Source: Sulfopaludibacter sp035606355
GTDB lineage: Bacteria > Acidobacteriota > Terriglobia > Bryobacterales > Bryobacteraceae
Length of the DNA stretch: 17,979 nucleotides
NCBI GenBank assembly: GCA_035606355.1
Contig: DATNFO010000070.1
Span: 1-17,979, forward strand
Direction: 5' to 3'
Within the stretch, counting starts at the first letter, position 1. The number at the start of each line of letters is the position of its first letter. Under the pieces are notes generated by a model. It saw only the letters and a list, made by a program, of their open reading frames with translations. It was not told the origin of the DNA and searched no databases. Below, one piece after another: positions 5,550 to 13,341 of the stretch. The position numbers were made by a program, and so were the translations under genes.

Positions 5550-8193
5550 CGCTCACCAGCACCAACCCGCTGGGCAACTCCTCCCCAAAGATCCTTCCCA
5601 AAGCCCGATCGTCCTGCTCTTCGCCCTCGAACAGCGCCAGATAACGGTCCGCATGCGGCATCGATTGCAGCTTGCGGCGAACCGCTTCCCGTGTCGCCGC
5701 CGCCAAATCGCGCGTCGGGTCGCCGGTCCACCGCGCCAGTGCCGCCAGCGCTTCCCCGGCGCCTTGCACGTTTAACAGCGCCTCGGCCCACCGCGTCGCC
5801 GCCGCCGGCGGAATCACCAGGTTCATCGGACCGTAGAACAACTTGCGCGCGCCGATGCGGCTGATACACCACAGCTCGCTCTCACGGAAATCGCCCGCCT
5901 TCACGCGTTTCGCCAGTGCGTCGCCGAGTTCTGTTTTAGTGCCCACCGGCAGCAGTTCCAGGCTGCTTGCCGTACGCCACATCTCCCGCAACAGCGATGC
6001 GTTCCGGCGCTGCGGTTTATCCTTCCCGCGCGGCAACAGCGCTCCGGAGAGCCGCTGATACATATCCGTCTGCTGATTCCGGTTCATCCCGCCGGCCACG
6101 CGGCCCCAGAAGATCCACCAGTCGATCTCGCACTGCACCTGATTCGCGTAGGTCAGTCCCGACGCCCAGATGCGCCGCGCCTGCTCGACGCGGAAATCGT
6201 CGCCGGGGAAGCCGAATCCCGGCCGCAAACAGAACCCCGCCAGATTCAGCCATCGAGCCTCGAACGCCGGACTCTTCTTGCGCCCGTTCGCATGCGTCAG
6301 AAAGATATCCGCCATGCGCCGGATCGCCGCCAGCGGCCACGAGTTCTTGCCGAGCCCCATCGTCTGTTCGAGCTTCGCCGGCAATTCCTCGGGAGCGATG
6401 GGAGCCTTCGCATCGGCCGCGAACAGAGCAGCGATCCATTCCAGGCTCTGCTCCACCGCCTGCTCGCTCACCACCGCGGCATCTTTCCGCACCGCGGGGG
6501 CCTGCGGCTCCGCCTGCTTCCGCAGCTCAAACTGAAGATTCCAGCGGTTGTCGCCGATCTTGCTCTCGCACCACGTTTCCAGCGTGCCGATCTCGGTCAG
6601 ACGCGCGCCCAGCTTCACCGGAATCAGCCGCTCCTCCGCTTTCTTGCCGAAGCGGATCACCGCATTCAAAGGCGCGTGACGATGCAGCTCCGGTTCATCG
6701 GCGGCGAACTCGAGCACATCGCCCAGCTTGTCTTCCGTGCGCGTGAGCGAACTGAACAAGCGGAACGAAACCGGCCTGTTCGCCACAAGCTGCAGTGCTT
6801 CGTTATCCACTTCGATGGCCACGCCCTCTTCCGCCCCGCGCGGCACCAGGCACACCGCCGGAAATTTGCCCTCTTTCGCCTCGCCGAGCGCGATGTAATA
6901 CGTGCGCGGCAGACCGCCCCGCACCAGCACGCCGCTGCCCGTGCTTCGTACGTACGAGTAATATGCCGCGCCGCGAGCCACCGCCAGGTCCAGCTCGTTG
7001 TTCTCCAGAATCTCCGGGCGCCGGCCGTACCACTTCCCCACTACATCCGCCACGCGCTCCTGCAAAATGCGCGGAATGAAGAAGCCGCCATTGAACAGAA
7101 TGGCGTCCGGCACATCGCCGGTGGGCTCCAGGAACGCGTTCAAGTGGCGCGTTACCGCGGGGTCGGTCACATACGGCAGACCCAATTCGCGAAACAAGCT
7201 GCGCTTTTCTTCCTTGGGCGCCTCGCCGCGCTCGCTGAACGGCAGGAACCCTTCGAGCGCCAGCTCCAGCGCCTCTTCCCGCAGAATCTCCGTGCGCAGC
7301 GTCTTGCCGATGATGCTGGAGCCGCTCCCGAGCACTGTGATTTCCACGCTCGGAATGCTCGGGTCATTGAGCATCTTCTCTTTGGCCGCCGAACATTGCC
7401 GCCGCAATCCGCTGCGTTGCCGGATCGAGAGCGGAGTGTTCAACTTGGTTTCCACCAGCCAGGCGAGCGTGAGGTCCAGGTTGTCGCCGCCCAGCAGCAG
7501 GTGCTTGCCGACGGCGGTGCGCGTGAAATTCACCAGGTCGCCGTCGCGCGAAATGCGGATCAGAGAAAAATCGCTGGTGCCGCCTCCGACGTCGCATACC
7601 AGCACCGTCTGCCCGTCGAACAGCTTCTTCCGTGATTGCGCCAGGTGCGTGGCGATCCACGAATAAAACGCCGCCGCAGGCTCTTCCAGCAGCGTCAACT
7701 TCTCCAGACCGGCCTCGCGCGCCGCCATCACCGTCAACTCGCGCGCCTCTTCATCGAACGAGGCAGGCACGGTCAGCACTATGTCCTGTTCGGCCAGCGG
7801 AGGATGGCCGCTGCGGTCCCACTCCTCGCGAAACTTCGCGATGAAGCGCGCCGAAACCTCAACGGGCGAAAGCACCCGGCCCGTCTCCTGCGAATCCCAC
7901 GGCAGAATCTTGGCCGTGCGGTCGATATCCGGATTGGATAGCCAGCTTTTCGCCGAATGCACCAGGCGCGTCGGCACTAAAGCGCCCTGCTCGCGCGCAT
8001 ACACGCCTACCGGCTGCGAATCTTCCAGAAACAGGAACGAAGGCAGTGTCCGCCGCGGTTCCACACGACCCGCTGCTACAAGCTGCGGCGTTTCGAAGAT
8101 TTGGACCGGCGGAAACTCGCGGTCTTGCGCGTCGCGATCGTCAATGTATGCCAGCGCGGAGTTGGTGGTGCCTAAGTCGATGCCGATCTTCAT
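5545..8193 (-). CDS. Hsp70-family protein with a long C-terminal extension (DUF3731-like)
   Basis: This 882-residue protein has an actin-like Hsp70 ATPase domain: MKIGIDLGTTNSALAY (phosphate-1, residues 4-12), EEPAAAFYSW (170-179), LVCDVGGGTSDF (phosphate-2, 198-209) and ILFNGGFF (365-372). Residues 425-570 form a beta-rich segment replacing the usual substrate-binding domain. The last 290 residues are helical, rich in Trp and Arg (for example WWIFWGRVAGGMNRNQQ, 692-708), and resemble the DUF3731 domain of Hsp70-like proteins. No DnaK C-terminal EEVD-type tail is present. The start ATG at 8193 overlaps the TGA of the upstream Hsp70 gene (ATGA), so translation is coupled. The frame is open further upstream but starts at this GIDLGTTNS motif. 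Client and partner are unknown. The stop lies in a REP-like repeat. Confidence 0.88.
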   Translation of the reverse strand: MKIGIDLGTTNSALAYIDDRDAQDREFPPVQIFETPQLVAAGRVEPRRTLPSFLFLEDSQPVGVYAREQGALVPTRLVHSAKSWLSNPDIDRTAKILPWDSQETGRVLSPVEVSARFIAKFREEWDRSGHPPLAEQDIVLTVPASFDEEARELTVMAAREAGLEKLTLLEEPAAAFYSWIATHLAQSRKKLFDGQTVLVCDVGGGTSDFSLIRISRDGDLVNFTRTAVGKHLLLGGDNLDLTLAWLVETKLNTPLSIRQRSGLRRQCSAAKEKMLNDPSIPSVEITVLGSGSSIIGKTLRTEILREEALELALEGFLPFSERGEAPKEEKRSLFRELGLPYVTDPAVTRHLNAFLEPTGDVPDAILFNGGFFIPRILQERVADVVGKWYGRRPEILENNELDLAVARGAAYYSYVRSTGSGVLVRGGLPRTYYIALGEAKEGKFPAVCLVPRGAEEGVAIEVDNEALQLVANRPVSFRLFSSLTRTEDKLGDVLEFAADEPELHRHAPLNAVIRFGKKAEERLIPVKLGARLTEIGTLETWCESKIGDNRWNLQFELRKQAEPQAPAVRKDAAVVSEQAVEQSLEWIAALFAADAKAPIAPEELPAKLEQTMGLGKNSWPLAAIRRMADIFLTHANGRKKSPAFEARWLNLAGFCLRPGFGFPGDDFRVEQARRIWASGLTYANQVQCEIDWWIFWGRVAGGMNRNQQTDMYQRLSGALLPRGKDKPQRRNASLLREMWRTASSLELLPVGTKTELGDALAKRVKAGDFRESELWCISRIGARKLFYGPMNLVIPPAAATRWAEALLNVQGAGEALAALARWTGDPTRDLAAATREAVRRKLQSMPHADRYLALFEGEEQDDRALGRIFGEELPSGLVLVSE

Positions 8194-10031
8194 GACGCCG
8201 GCTGCACCCGTTCTCTCACGTTGAACTCCAGCTTCCACCGGCGGCCGTCGCGCGCCACGCACCACAATTGCAGCATGCCGGTTTCGGTGACGACGGTCTC
8301 GAAGGACACCGGCACCACTTCGCTGGTCTCGCCCGCGGAGAAAGCCACTTCCATGGGCGAAAGCTCCTCGAGCGCATCGCCGTAATCCTCCACCAGATCG
8401 CCCGCCTGATCGTCTTTGCGGCTGGCGCTGGTAAAGAATCGGAACTCCGCCGGCGCGCCCACAAGCAGCCCGAACTCGCGCCCCGGAATTCGCTGCTCCG
8501 TGCCTTCTTCCATGCCGAACGGCACCACCGTGACCGCCTTCAGCGGGGCAGGGAAGCCGGGAATCGACGGCATGGCGCTTTCCACGCCGACATAATACGT
8601 TCGCGGAACGCCGCCGCGGATGCGTACCCCGCGACCTCTGCGCGCCAGCCCGTAATATGCCGCTCCGCGCGACACGGCATGCATCAGATCCTCGCCGCGC
8701 AGCGGGACCACCGCCTGCATCCCTTCCTGCGCGAGCCACTGGTTGAGCGTATTCAGAATGCGATCGCGCACCAGGTCCGCACGCAGCACGCCGCCGTTGA
8801 ACAGCACGTGCGTCGGACACGCCAGGCCGCTCGGTCCGCGACGAACCGCGCCGTGTTCGGCCGTCGATGCCTGCTGCCGCAAGAAGCGCGCCATGTGCCG
8901 CGTCATCGCCGGGTCCGCCGCATACGGCAGTCCCAATTCCTGCAAGCCTACGCGCCGCTGGCCCGCCGGCATCTCCGTGCTCGGTACTTCCGGAAGAAAT
9001 CCGTTGCTCAGCACCTGCTCCAGATCCGCGCGATGCAGCACCGCTTTAATCGTGCCGCCGACGAGTCCCGTGCCGCGGCCGGCGATCGTCACCGGATACT
9101 CGTCCTTCTTGTTTTCCGGATCGAGCAGCTTCTCCTTCGCGGCACGGCAGTTCGCCCATAGGGCTTGCATCTGCCGGGTATCCAGCCGCGTACCCTTTTC
9201 CGCCAGACGCTGTGCCACGATGCCCGCGAGCGCCAGATCCACATTGTCGCCGCCGAGAAGAATGTGCTCGCCGACAGCCACGCGATTCAGCGCCAGCTCG
9301 CCGTTCGATTCCGTCACCGCGATCAGCGTGAAATCCGTGGTGCCGCCGCCAATGTCCACCACCAGAATGAGGTCGCCGACGTTGACCAGTTCGCGCCAGT
9401 TCGGATGCCGCTCGATCCACGCATAAAACGCCGCCTGCGGTTCCTCCAGCAGCGTGATGTTTTCGTAGCCCGCCTGCCTGGCTGCGTCCAGCGTCAGCTC
9501 GCGCGCCACCGCGTCGAACGATGCCGGCACCGTCACTAGAATCTGCTGATTTGCAAACGGAGCCTCGGGGTGCGCCGCATCCCACGCCGAACGCAAATGC
9601 TCCAGATACCGCCGGCTCGCCTCCACCGGCGAAAGCTTCTCCACCCCTTCCGGCGCGTTGAACGGCAGCAGCGGACTGGTCCGATCGACGCCCGAATGCG
9701 ACAGCCAGCTCTTGGCCGACGACACCAGCCGGCCCGAGACTTCCACGCCGCGCTTCTGCGCCAGCCTACCCACCACGTAGCCGGGATTCTCATTCCACGG
9801 CAGCGCCGTCGAGCCCGCCGGAAAATCGCTCGCGCCCGGCACGTAGAGGAAGGAAGGCAGCAGATCCTCGGGACGCACTTCGCCCGGATTCACAAGCTGC
9901 GGAATATCCAGCAACTGCACGTTGGCCGGAGCGAACGGGTCGGCGTCCGCAAGGATTTCGGCATACGCCAGGGCCGAGTTCGTCGTGCCCAGGTCGATGC
10001 CGATGACGAATTGGGAATCTCGCTTACTCAA
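8190..10031 (-). CDS. Hsp70-family protein, short form
   Basis: This 613-residue protein has Hsp70 nucleotide-binding motifs: VIGIDLGTTNSALAYAE (9-25), EEPQAAFYAW (196-205), LVVDIGGGTTDF (223-234) and LFNGGVL (410-416), followed by GAAYYG (456-461). The C-terminal 150 residues align by eye with the same middle region of the downstream Hsp70 protein (RGGVPRTYYVG versus RGGLPRTYYIA), so the two are distant paralogues. The short form lacks the large helical extension. The chosen start is TTG at 10031, reading MSKRDSQFVIG; it overlaps the DUF2760 gene by 8 bases. No ATG or GTG lies close to the first motif. No DnaJ or GrpE is encoded nearby, so it is unlikely to be the housekeeping DnaK. ATPase activity is expected; function is unknown. 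Confidence 0.88.
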   Translation of the reverse strand: MSKRDSQFVIGIDLGTTNSALAYAEILADADPFAPANVQLLDIPQLVNPGEVRPEDLLPSFLYVPGASDFPAGSTALPWNENPGYVVGRLAQKRGVEVSGRLVSSAKSWLSHSGVDRTSPLLPFNAPEGVEKLSPVEASRRYLEHLRSAWDAAHPEAPFANQQILVTVPASFDAVARELTLDAARQAGYENITLLEEPQAAFYAWIERHPNWRELVNVGDLILVVDIGGGTTDFTLIAVTESNGELALNRVAVGEHILLGGDNVDLALAGIVAQRLAEKGTRLDTRQMQALWANCRAAKEKLLDPENKKDEYPVTIAGRGTGLVGGTIKAVLHRADLEQVLSNGFLPEVPSTEMPAGQRRVGLQELGLPYAADPAMTRHMARFLRQQASTAEHGAVRRGPSGLACPTHVLFNGGVLRADLVRDRILNTLNQWLAQEGMQAVVPLRGEDLMHAVSRGAAYYGLARRGRGVRIRGGVPRTYYVGVESAMPSIPGFPAPLKAVTVVPFGMEEGTEQRIPGREFGLLVGAPAEFRFFTSASRKDDQAGDLVEDYGDALEELSPMEVAFSAGETSEVVPVSFETVVTETGMLQLWCVARDGRRWKLEFNVRERVQPAS

Positions 10032-10554
10032 TTTCGATTTCCGCCGGGGCAATAATCGTGGTGTCCTGCGGAGTGGAGGGCAGCTCCACCTTGGAGACGC
10101 GCCAACCCTTGTGACGCAGCGTGCCGCCCGCCGGCGGCTTCGCGGGCACGTTGCCGACAAACTTTACCACATTCGGATCCGCGCTCGGGGCCTTCGCGAA
10201 CGTGCCTTCCACGCCATCGATGACGGGTTGCAGCGTCACGTATCGCTTGATCGCGTCGCGGCACTGGTCATGCAGGTCGCGCACCGCCGCGCCGATCTGG
10301 TCATCGGCGTAACCGGAGATATCCTCCATCACGAAATCCACCAGCCGCGAATCACGCTGCAAAATCGAAAGGAACTGCAGCGCGCCGTCCGAAGGCTTGG
10401 GTCCGGCAGGCGCCGCCTTGACCACCGGAGCAGCGGCCGGAGCGGGCGTGGACCGTTTCGCGCCCAGTCCCAAATCCTCCAGCGCGCGCCCGGAAAGCTC
10501 TCCGTGGAACAGAATTCCGAAAAAACAACGAAATGCCAATACAATTCGATTCAA
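10024..10554 (-). CDS. DUF2760-family protein
   Basis: This is a 176-residue protein. The N-terminus has one hydrophobic stretch (IVLAFRCFFGILF, 4-16), then an Ala/Pro-rich linker (about 35-55). The conserved part includes ALQFLSILQRDSRLVDFVMEDISGYADDQIGAA, DQCRDAIKRYVTLQPV and GTLRHKGWRVSKVELP, which I recognise as the DUF2760 pattern. Genes of this family are known to sit beside pairs of Hsp70-like genes in other bacteria, as here, but have no assigned biochemical role. The start is TTG at 10554 with TTGGAG about 8 bases upstream; a TATCCT hexamer at 10580-10575 may be its -10. It overlaps the next gene by 8 bases, which supports production in fixed ratio with the chaperones. Confidence 0.85.
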   Translation of the reverse strand: MNRIVLAFRCFFGILFHGELSGRALEDLGLGAKRSTPAPAAAPVVKAAPAGPKPSDGALQFLSILQRDSRLVDFVMEDISGYADDQIGAAVRDLHDQCRDAIKRYVTLQPVIDGVEGTFAKAPSADPNVVKFVGNVPAKPPAGGTLRHKGWRVSKVELPSTPQDTTIIAPAEIEIE

Positions 10555-10574
10555 AGAGAAAACTCCAAAGGTTT

Positions 10575-10580
10575 AGGATA
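10575..10580 (-). promoter_or_regulatory. Candidate -10 box for the DUF2760/Hsp70 operon
   Basis: On the minus strand TATCCT occurs in the 46-bp gap between the TPR gene and the DUF2760 gene, about 20 bases upstream of its TTG start. The same hexamer is seen before trpE and the 12364 gene. No clear -35 is visible, so the trio may have its own promoter or be read through from the TPR gene. Confidence 0.3.
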
Positions 10581-10600
10581 GCAGCGAGCCTGCCCGCCGC

Positions 10601-11482
10601 CTACCGGATGACCGCTTGCCGCAAGCGTTCCAACTGCCGCCGCGCGATGTCCGCCCACTGCCCCGAGCTATCCAGCTTCAGGTAGGTCTTCCAATGATGC
10701 ACGGCCTTCAATGCGTCGCCCGTGCGTTCGCACAGCAGCGCCAGGTTGAAGTGCGCGTCGGCGTATTGCGGATTCAGCGCCAGCGCCCGCTTATAGTGCG
10801 CCAGAGCTTCGTCCATCCGCCCCTGCTCGTCGTACAAATTGCCCAGGTTGAACTGTGCGAGAGGATACGTCGGGTCCACTTCAATGGCCTGCACGTAATA
10901 TCGCTCGGCCTCGACGAACTTGCGCAGCCGGTAGTAAATGGTGCCGAGGTTGACCAGCGCGCCCGCCGCGCTCGGATTCAGCTCCAGCACCTTGCGATAC
11001 GCCTCCACGGCCTGGTCGATGGGCGCGCCTGTTTCTTCCAGTTCCAGACCTTTCTGAAACCAGACCTCGCTCTCCCGCAGTCGCGCCGCGCTGCTGGCCG
11101 GGCGTTTGGCTCCGGGGAAATTGCGGATGCTGGCCACCGCCGCCGCATCGAAATCCAGCAGGATCTGCCCGCTGATCGCCTCCATCTGCTGCCCGCCGAT
11201 GAATACCCGAATCTTCTTCCCGTCGGAAACGATCTTGAGTTCGGAAAGCGGCTGCTTCATGCCGAGCTTCTGCCGCAGCGAATCCAGCGCCTCGCCGATG
11301 CGCCGCGCGGCGATGCGTTTCTTGCTCAGCTTAATCAGCGTCTGTATGGCGAGCAATTCACTGAAGGAATAGTTCTCGGCCGGAGCAATAAATTGCTGCC
11401 GTTCCCACCCGCGAAGCTGGCGCTCGGTGACGCCGAACTGCCGCCGGACGTCCGAGCGAGAGTATTCCGCCTTCGGTGCCAC
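10601..11482 (-). CDS. MerR-type HTH and TPR-repeat fusion protein
   Basis: This is a 293-residue protein. Residues 7-75 look like a MerR-type helix-turn-helix (YSRSDVRRQFGVTERQLRGWERQQFI). Residues 80-130 are a linker with an IRVFIGGQQME strand. Residues about 138-273 form four tetratricopeptide units, the clearest being AAGALVNLGTIYYRLRKFVE, PLAQFNLGNLYDEQGRMDEA and ADAHFNLALLCERTGDALKA. TPRs bind proteins or peptides, so a regulator whose DNA binding responds to a partner is plausible. It lies 46 bases upstream of the DUF2760/Hsp70 genes on the same strand and may share their transcript. The start is GTG at 11482; a TAAAAT hexamer 6 bases upstream and the absence of a Shine-Dalgarno suggest a leaderless mRNA. 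There is no signal peptide; the protein should be cytoplasmic. Confidence 0.8.
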   Translation of the reverse strand: MAPKAEYSRSDVRRQFGVTERQLRGWERQQFIAPAENYSFSELLAIQTLIKLSKKRIAARRIGEALDSLRQKLGMKQPLSELKIVSDGKKIRVFIGGQQMEAISGQILLDFDAAAVASIRNFPGAKRPASSAARLRESEVWFQKGLELEETGAPIDQAVEAYRKVLELNPSAAGALVNLGTIYYRLRKFVEAERYYVQAIEVDPTYPLAQFNLGNLYDEQGRMDEALAHYKRALALNPQYADAHFNLALLCERTGDALKAVHHWKTYLKLDSSGQWADIARRQLERLRQAVIR

Positions 11483-11488
11483 GCGAAC

Positions 11489-11494
11489 ATTTTA
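11489..11494 (-). promoter_or_regulatory. Candidate -10 box, 6 bases from the GTG start of the TPR gene
   Basis: TAAAAT on the minus strand ends 6 bases before the GTG at 11482. Transcription would begin at or next to the start codon. No -35 is convincing. It lies in the 23-bp gap after the TIGR03435 gene. Confidence 0.35.
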
Positions 11495-11505
11495 ACAGGC
11501 AAGCC

Positions 11506-12270
11506 CTAATTTTCGATAGGTTTCCGCTGCAAGGCGTCGATCACCAGCACGTCAGCTGTCAGCCGCGCGGGAGTCATTTTCAGGCCCAATCGCTCGACAT
11601 CCGTCACGAGCGTCTGTTCCGTGTACGCCAAATGAAAATCGAAAAAGCCGCTCAGCCCCGTGCGATCTTCCACGGGCGCTTTCAAGAACCTGCCGAGATA
11701 TCCGGCCAATCGCGCCATCGTGGCTCGTCCGGCGCTGAGGCGGCGAATGCCTTCAGCGTCAGGAGGCTGGGTCATCATGTTCTCATATCCCGGAGGAAAG
11801 GTGATGAATCCGTCCTTGCTCATCCCCATTTTCGGCCATGCCGACCGGTCCGGCAGCGGCGGTGCGGATTCCTCAAACTTGCGGCCTCCTTTGCCGATGC
11901 TCATCGCGTATCCCCGCAATTCTCGCGTCTCGCGATGCGTGCGCAGGCCAAAGCGCGTTTCCAGAAGCTCCCGGTACATCGGCATCAGATCCGCCCTCGC
12001 GGCGCCGGCAGGGACTCGCGCAACCACGTTCCACTGGTCCTCGGTAATCCAGCCGGGCGCGTCCATCTGAAAGAGCGGCAGCCGGTACGCCTGGAGCAGC
12101 AGGTCCTGTAGCGTGGAGCCGATGCACACAATCTCTCCTGGATTCTTCGAGCCGGGTCCGCCGTTGATGGTTCCGGGATACTGCTCGCCGCTCCACGGCT
12201 TGATGGAAGCTATCTCGAAGCTTTGGGCGAAAGCGGAAACCGCCAGCAATCCTGCCGCAGCCAATCGCAT
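11506..12270 (-). CDS. TIGR03435-family secreted protein
   Basis: This 254-residue protein begins with a signal peptide (MRLAAAGLLAVSAFAQ, cleavage near 16-17) followed by SFEIASIKPW, the family's FEVASIKP-type opening. Other family features visible are GWITEDQWNVVARVP, a central MPMYRELLETRFGLRTHRETRELRGYA stretch, LAGYLGRFLKAPVEDRTGLSGFFDFHL near the C-terminus, and the terminal LGLKMTP...VLVIDALQRKPIEN. The TIGR03435 family is expanded in Solibacter-type Acidobacteria and has no established function. It is probably periplasmic or secreted. It is divergent from the 12364 membrane-protein gene across 93 bases, and 23 bases upstream of the TPR gene on the same strand. This gene is the best taxonomic marker in the window. 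Confidence 0.9.
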   Translation of the reverse strand: MRLAAAGLLAVSAFAQSFEIASIKPWSGEQYPGTINGGPGSKNPGEIVCIGSTLQDLLLQAYRLPLFQMDAPGWITEDQWNVVARVPAGAARADLMPMYRELLETRFGLRTHRETRELRGYAMSIGKGGRKFEESAPPLPDRSAWPKMGMSKDGFITFPPGYENMMTQPPDAEGIRRLSAGRATMARLAGYLGRFLKAPVEDRTGLSGFFDFHLAYTEQTLVTDVERLGLKMTPARLTADVLVIDALQRKPIEN

Positions 12271-12278
12271 ACCGCCGA

Positions 12279-12287
12279 ATCATACCA
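12279..12287 (-). promoter_or_regulatory. Candidate extended -10 for the TIGR03435 gene
   Basis: On the minus strand TGGTATGAT gives an extended -10 (TG-n-TATGAT). The hexamer ends 8 bases before the ATG at 12270, so transcription would begin at about the start codon. There is no strong Shine-Dalgarno. Confidence 0.4.
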
Positions 12288-12321
12288 ACTCAAGCCGCGC
12301 CCAAAACAACTTCATGCCACA

Positions 12322-12356
12322 AAGTACTTGACGATCTCGCCGTCCCGCGGTATCCT
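12322..12356 (+). promoter_or_regulatory. Sigma70 promoter with AAGTACTT palindrome, start codon at the predicted +1
   Basis: TTGACG (12328-12333) and TATCCT (12351-12356) are 17 bases apart, a near-consensus arrangement. The ATG of the membrane-protein gene is 8 bases past the -10, so the mRNA would be leaderless. The palindrome AAGTACTT (12322-12329) overlaps the first bases of the -35 and would be well placed for repression, possibly by the winged-helix protein encoded second in the operon. Confidence 0.6.
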
Positions 12357-12363
12357 GGACCCG

Positions 12364-12960
12364 ATGGCACTCCCCCGACGAGAAGCGATCCCCATCGAGT
12401 CACACGCGCTCGAAAACCTCCGCTACATTCGGGGAGCCATGGAACGCGCCGGAGCCTTCACTGCGGTTCCAGGGCTCGGCGGAGTGCTGATGGGAGCCAC
12501 TGCCATCGCGGCCGCATGGATCGCCGGACAGGACTCGGCCAATCCGCGCTGGCTCGCCGTCTGGATGGCCGAAGCGGTGTTCGCTCTCATCATCGGAATC
12601 TCCGCGGCGTTCTGGAAAGCGCGCCGCATCGGCGTCCCGCTGCTCTCCGGACCCGGACGCAAGTTTGTCGCGGCGTTCGCCCCCGCGATGCTGGCCGGAG
12701 CCGTACTCACTGCCGCCCTGGAGCGCTCGGCGACCGCGGCCCTCTTGCCCGCCGTCTGGTTGCTGCTCTACGGAGCGGCAGTCGTTTCCGGCGGAGGCAG
12801 TTCGGTCCGCATTGTCTGGATTATGGGCCTCTGTTTTATGGCCACGGGTATCGCCGCGGTCGCGCTCCCTGCATCCTGGAGCAACGCGGAACTCGCCGCC
12901 GGATTCGGCGGTTTACACATCATATTTGGAACGGCTATCGCAATTCGATATGGCGGCTAA
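12364..12960 (+). CDS. Polytopic membrane protein of unknown function, paired with a winged-helix regulator
   Basis: This is a 198-residue protein with about six hydrophobic segments (36-55, 62-84, 101-119, 124-141, 148-170, 178-194) after a soluble N-terminus (MALPRREAIPIESHALENLRYIRGAMERAG). I do not recognise a named family. The ATG at 12364 is chosen because it follows a strong promoter and starts the recognisable protein; the frame remains open upstream but that part runs through the promoter. Its end overlaps the start of the winged-helix regulator gene by 11 bases, so the two are co-translated. Small membrane proteins beside this regulator type are common, but their role is not established. 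It could be a sensor or a target of the regulator; both are inference. Confidence 0.75.
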   Translation: MALPRREAIPIESHALENLRYIRGAMERAGAFTAVPGLGGVLMGATAIAAAWIAGQDSANPRWLAVWMAEAVFALIIGISAAFWKARRIGVPLLSGPGRKFVAAFAPAMLAGAVLTAALERSATAALLPAVWLLLYGAAVVSGGGSSVRIVWIMGLCFMATGIAAVALPASWSNAELAAGFGGLHIIFGTAIAIRYGG

Positions 12961-13309
12961 ACGAAACACTTTACGCAAAGAAGCCGAACCGGCCAAGCCC
13001 CTCCCGGTAGCGCCCGGCAAGGCCAAAGCCGATTCGCTCGTCTATGACAAACTCCGTCTCGGCATTCTTGCATCCCTGGCGGTGAATGATTCTCTCGGCT
13101 TCACGCAACTCCGCGACCTTCTCGGAGCCACTGACGGCAATCTCAGCGTGCACGCGCGCAAGCTCGAAGAAGCCGGCCTGATCGCGTGTGAAAAGGGCTT
13201 CGAGGGCCGCAAACCGAAGAGCACTTATCAGCTCACATCCGCGGGCCGCAAAACGCTGGACCGCTACCTCGATCACATGGAAGCGTTGCTGAGAGCCACG
13301 CGAAGCTAG
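12950..13309 (+). CDS. Winged-helix transcriptional regulator (HTH_27/MarR-like)
   Basis: This is a 119-residue DNA-binding protein. After a basic, Pro-rich N-terminus (1-27) the winged-helix runs from about 30 to 115: YDKLRLGILASLAVNDSLGF, TQLRDLLGATDGNLSVHARKL (the recognition-helix part, with TDGNLS), EEAGLIACEKGFEGRKPKSTYQLTSAGR (the wing) and a final helix, TLDRYLDHMEALL. This is the PF13601-type domain. The ATG at 12950 lies within the previous gene (11-base overlap); the longer upstream reading is in a different frame from the membrane protein and has no support. It probably represses its own operon through the AAGTACTT site at 12322-12329; this is inferred from position only. Confidence 0.88.
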   Translation: MAAKRNTLRKEAEPAKPLPVAPGKAKADSLVYDKLRLGILASLAVNDSLGFTQLRDLLGATDGNLSVHARKLEEAGLIACEKGFEGRKPKSTYQLTSAGRKTLDRYLDHMEALLRATRS

Positions 13310-13341
13310 GCGCTTGCCTGCCGGCGCGTACACACATTGGT

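Noticed and set aside
6292..7635. 447-codon plus-strand open frame opposite the long Hsp70 gene
   Set aside because: An Arg/Gln/His-rich shadow frame without motifs; the Hsp70 motifs on the minus strand are unambiguous.
7701..7717. Extra copy of the GACCGG repeat within the long Hsp70 gene
   Set aside because: Only TCTCCAGACCGG matches; the palindromic core is broken (GACCGGCC) and it encodes conserved Hsp70 residues.
8194..8820. Longer N-terminus for the long Hsp70 protein
   Set aside because: The frame is open upstream, but that stretch is the shadow of the preceding Hsp70 gene. The protein should start at MKIGIDLGTTNS, where ATG overlaps the upstream stop.
10616..11509. 297-codon plus-strand open frame opposite the TPR gene
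   Set aside because: Antisense shadow of the repeat-containing TPR gene; no signal or domain.
11838..11852. GACCGGTC occurrence inside the TIGR03435 gene
   Set aside because: A single core without flanking repeat arms, within coding sequence; expected by chance in GC-rich DNA.
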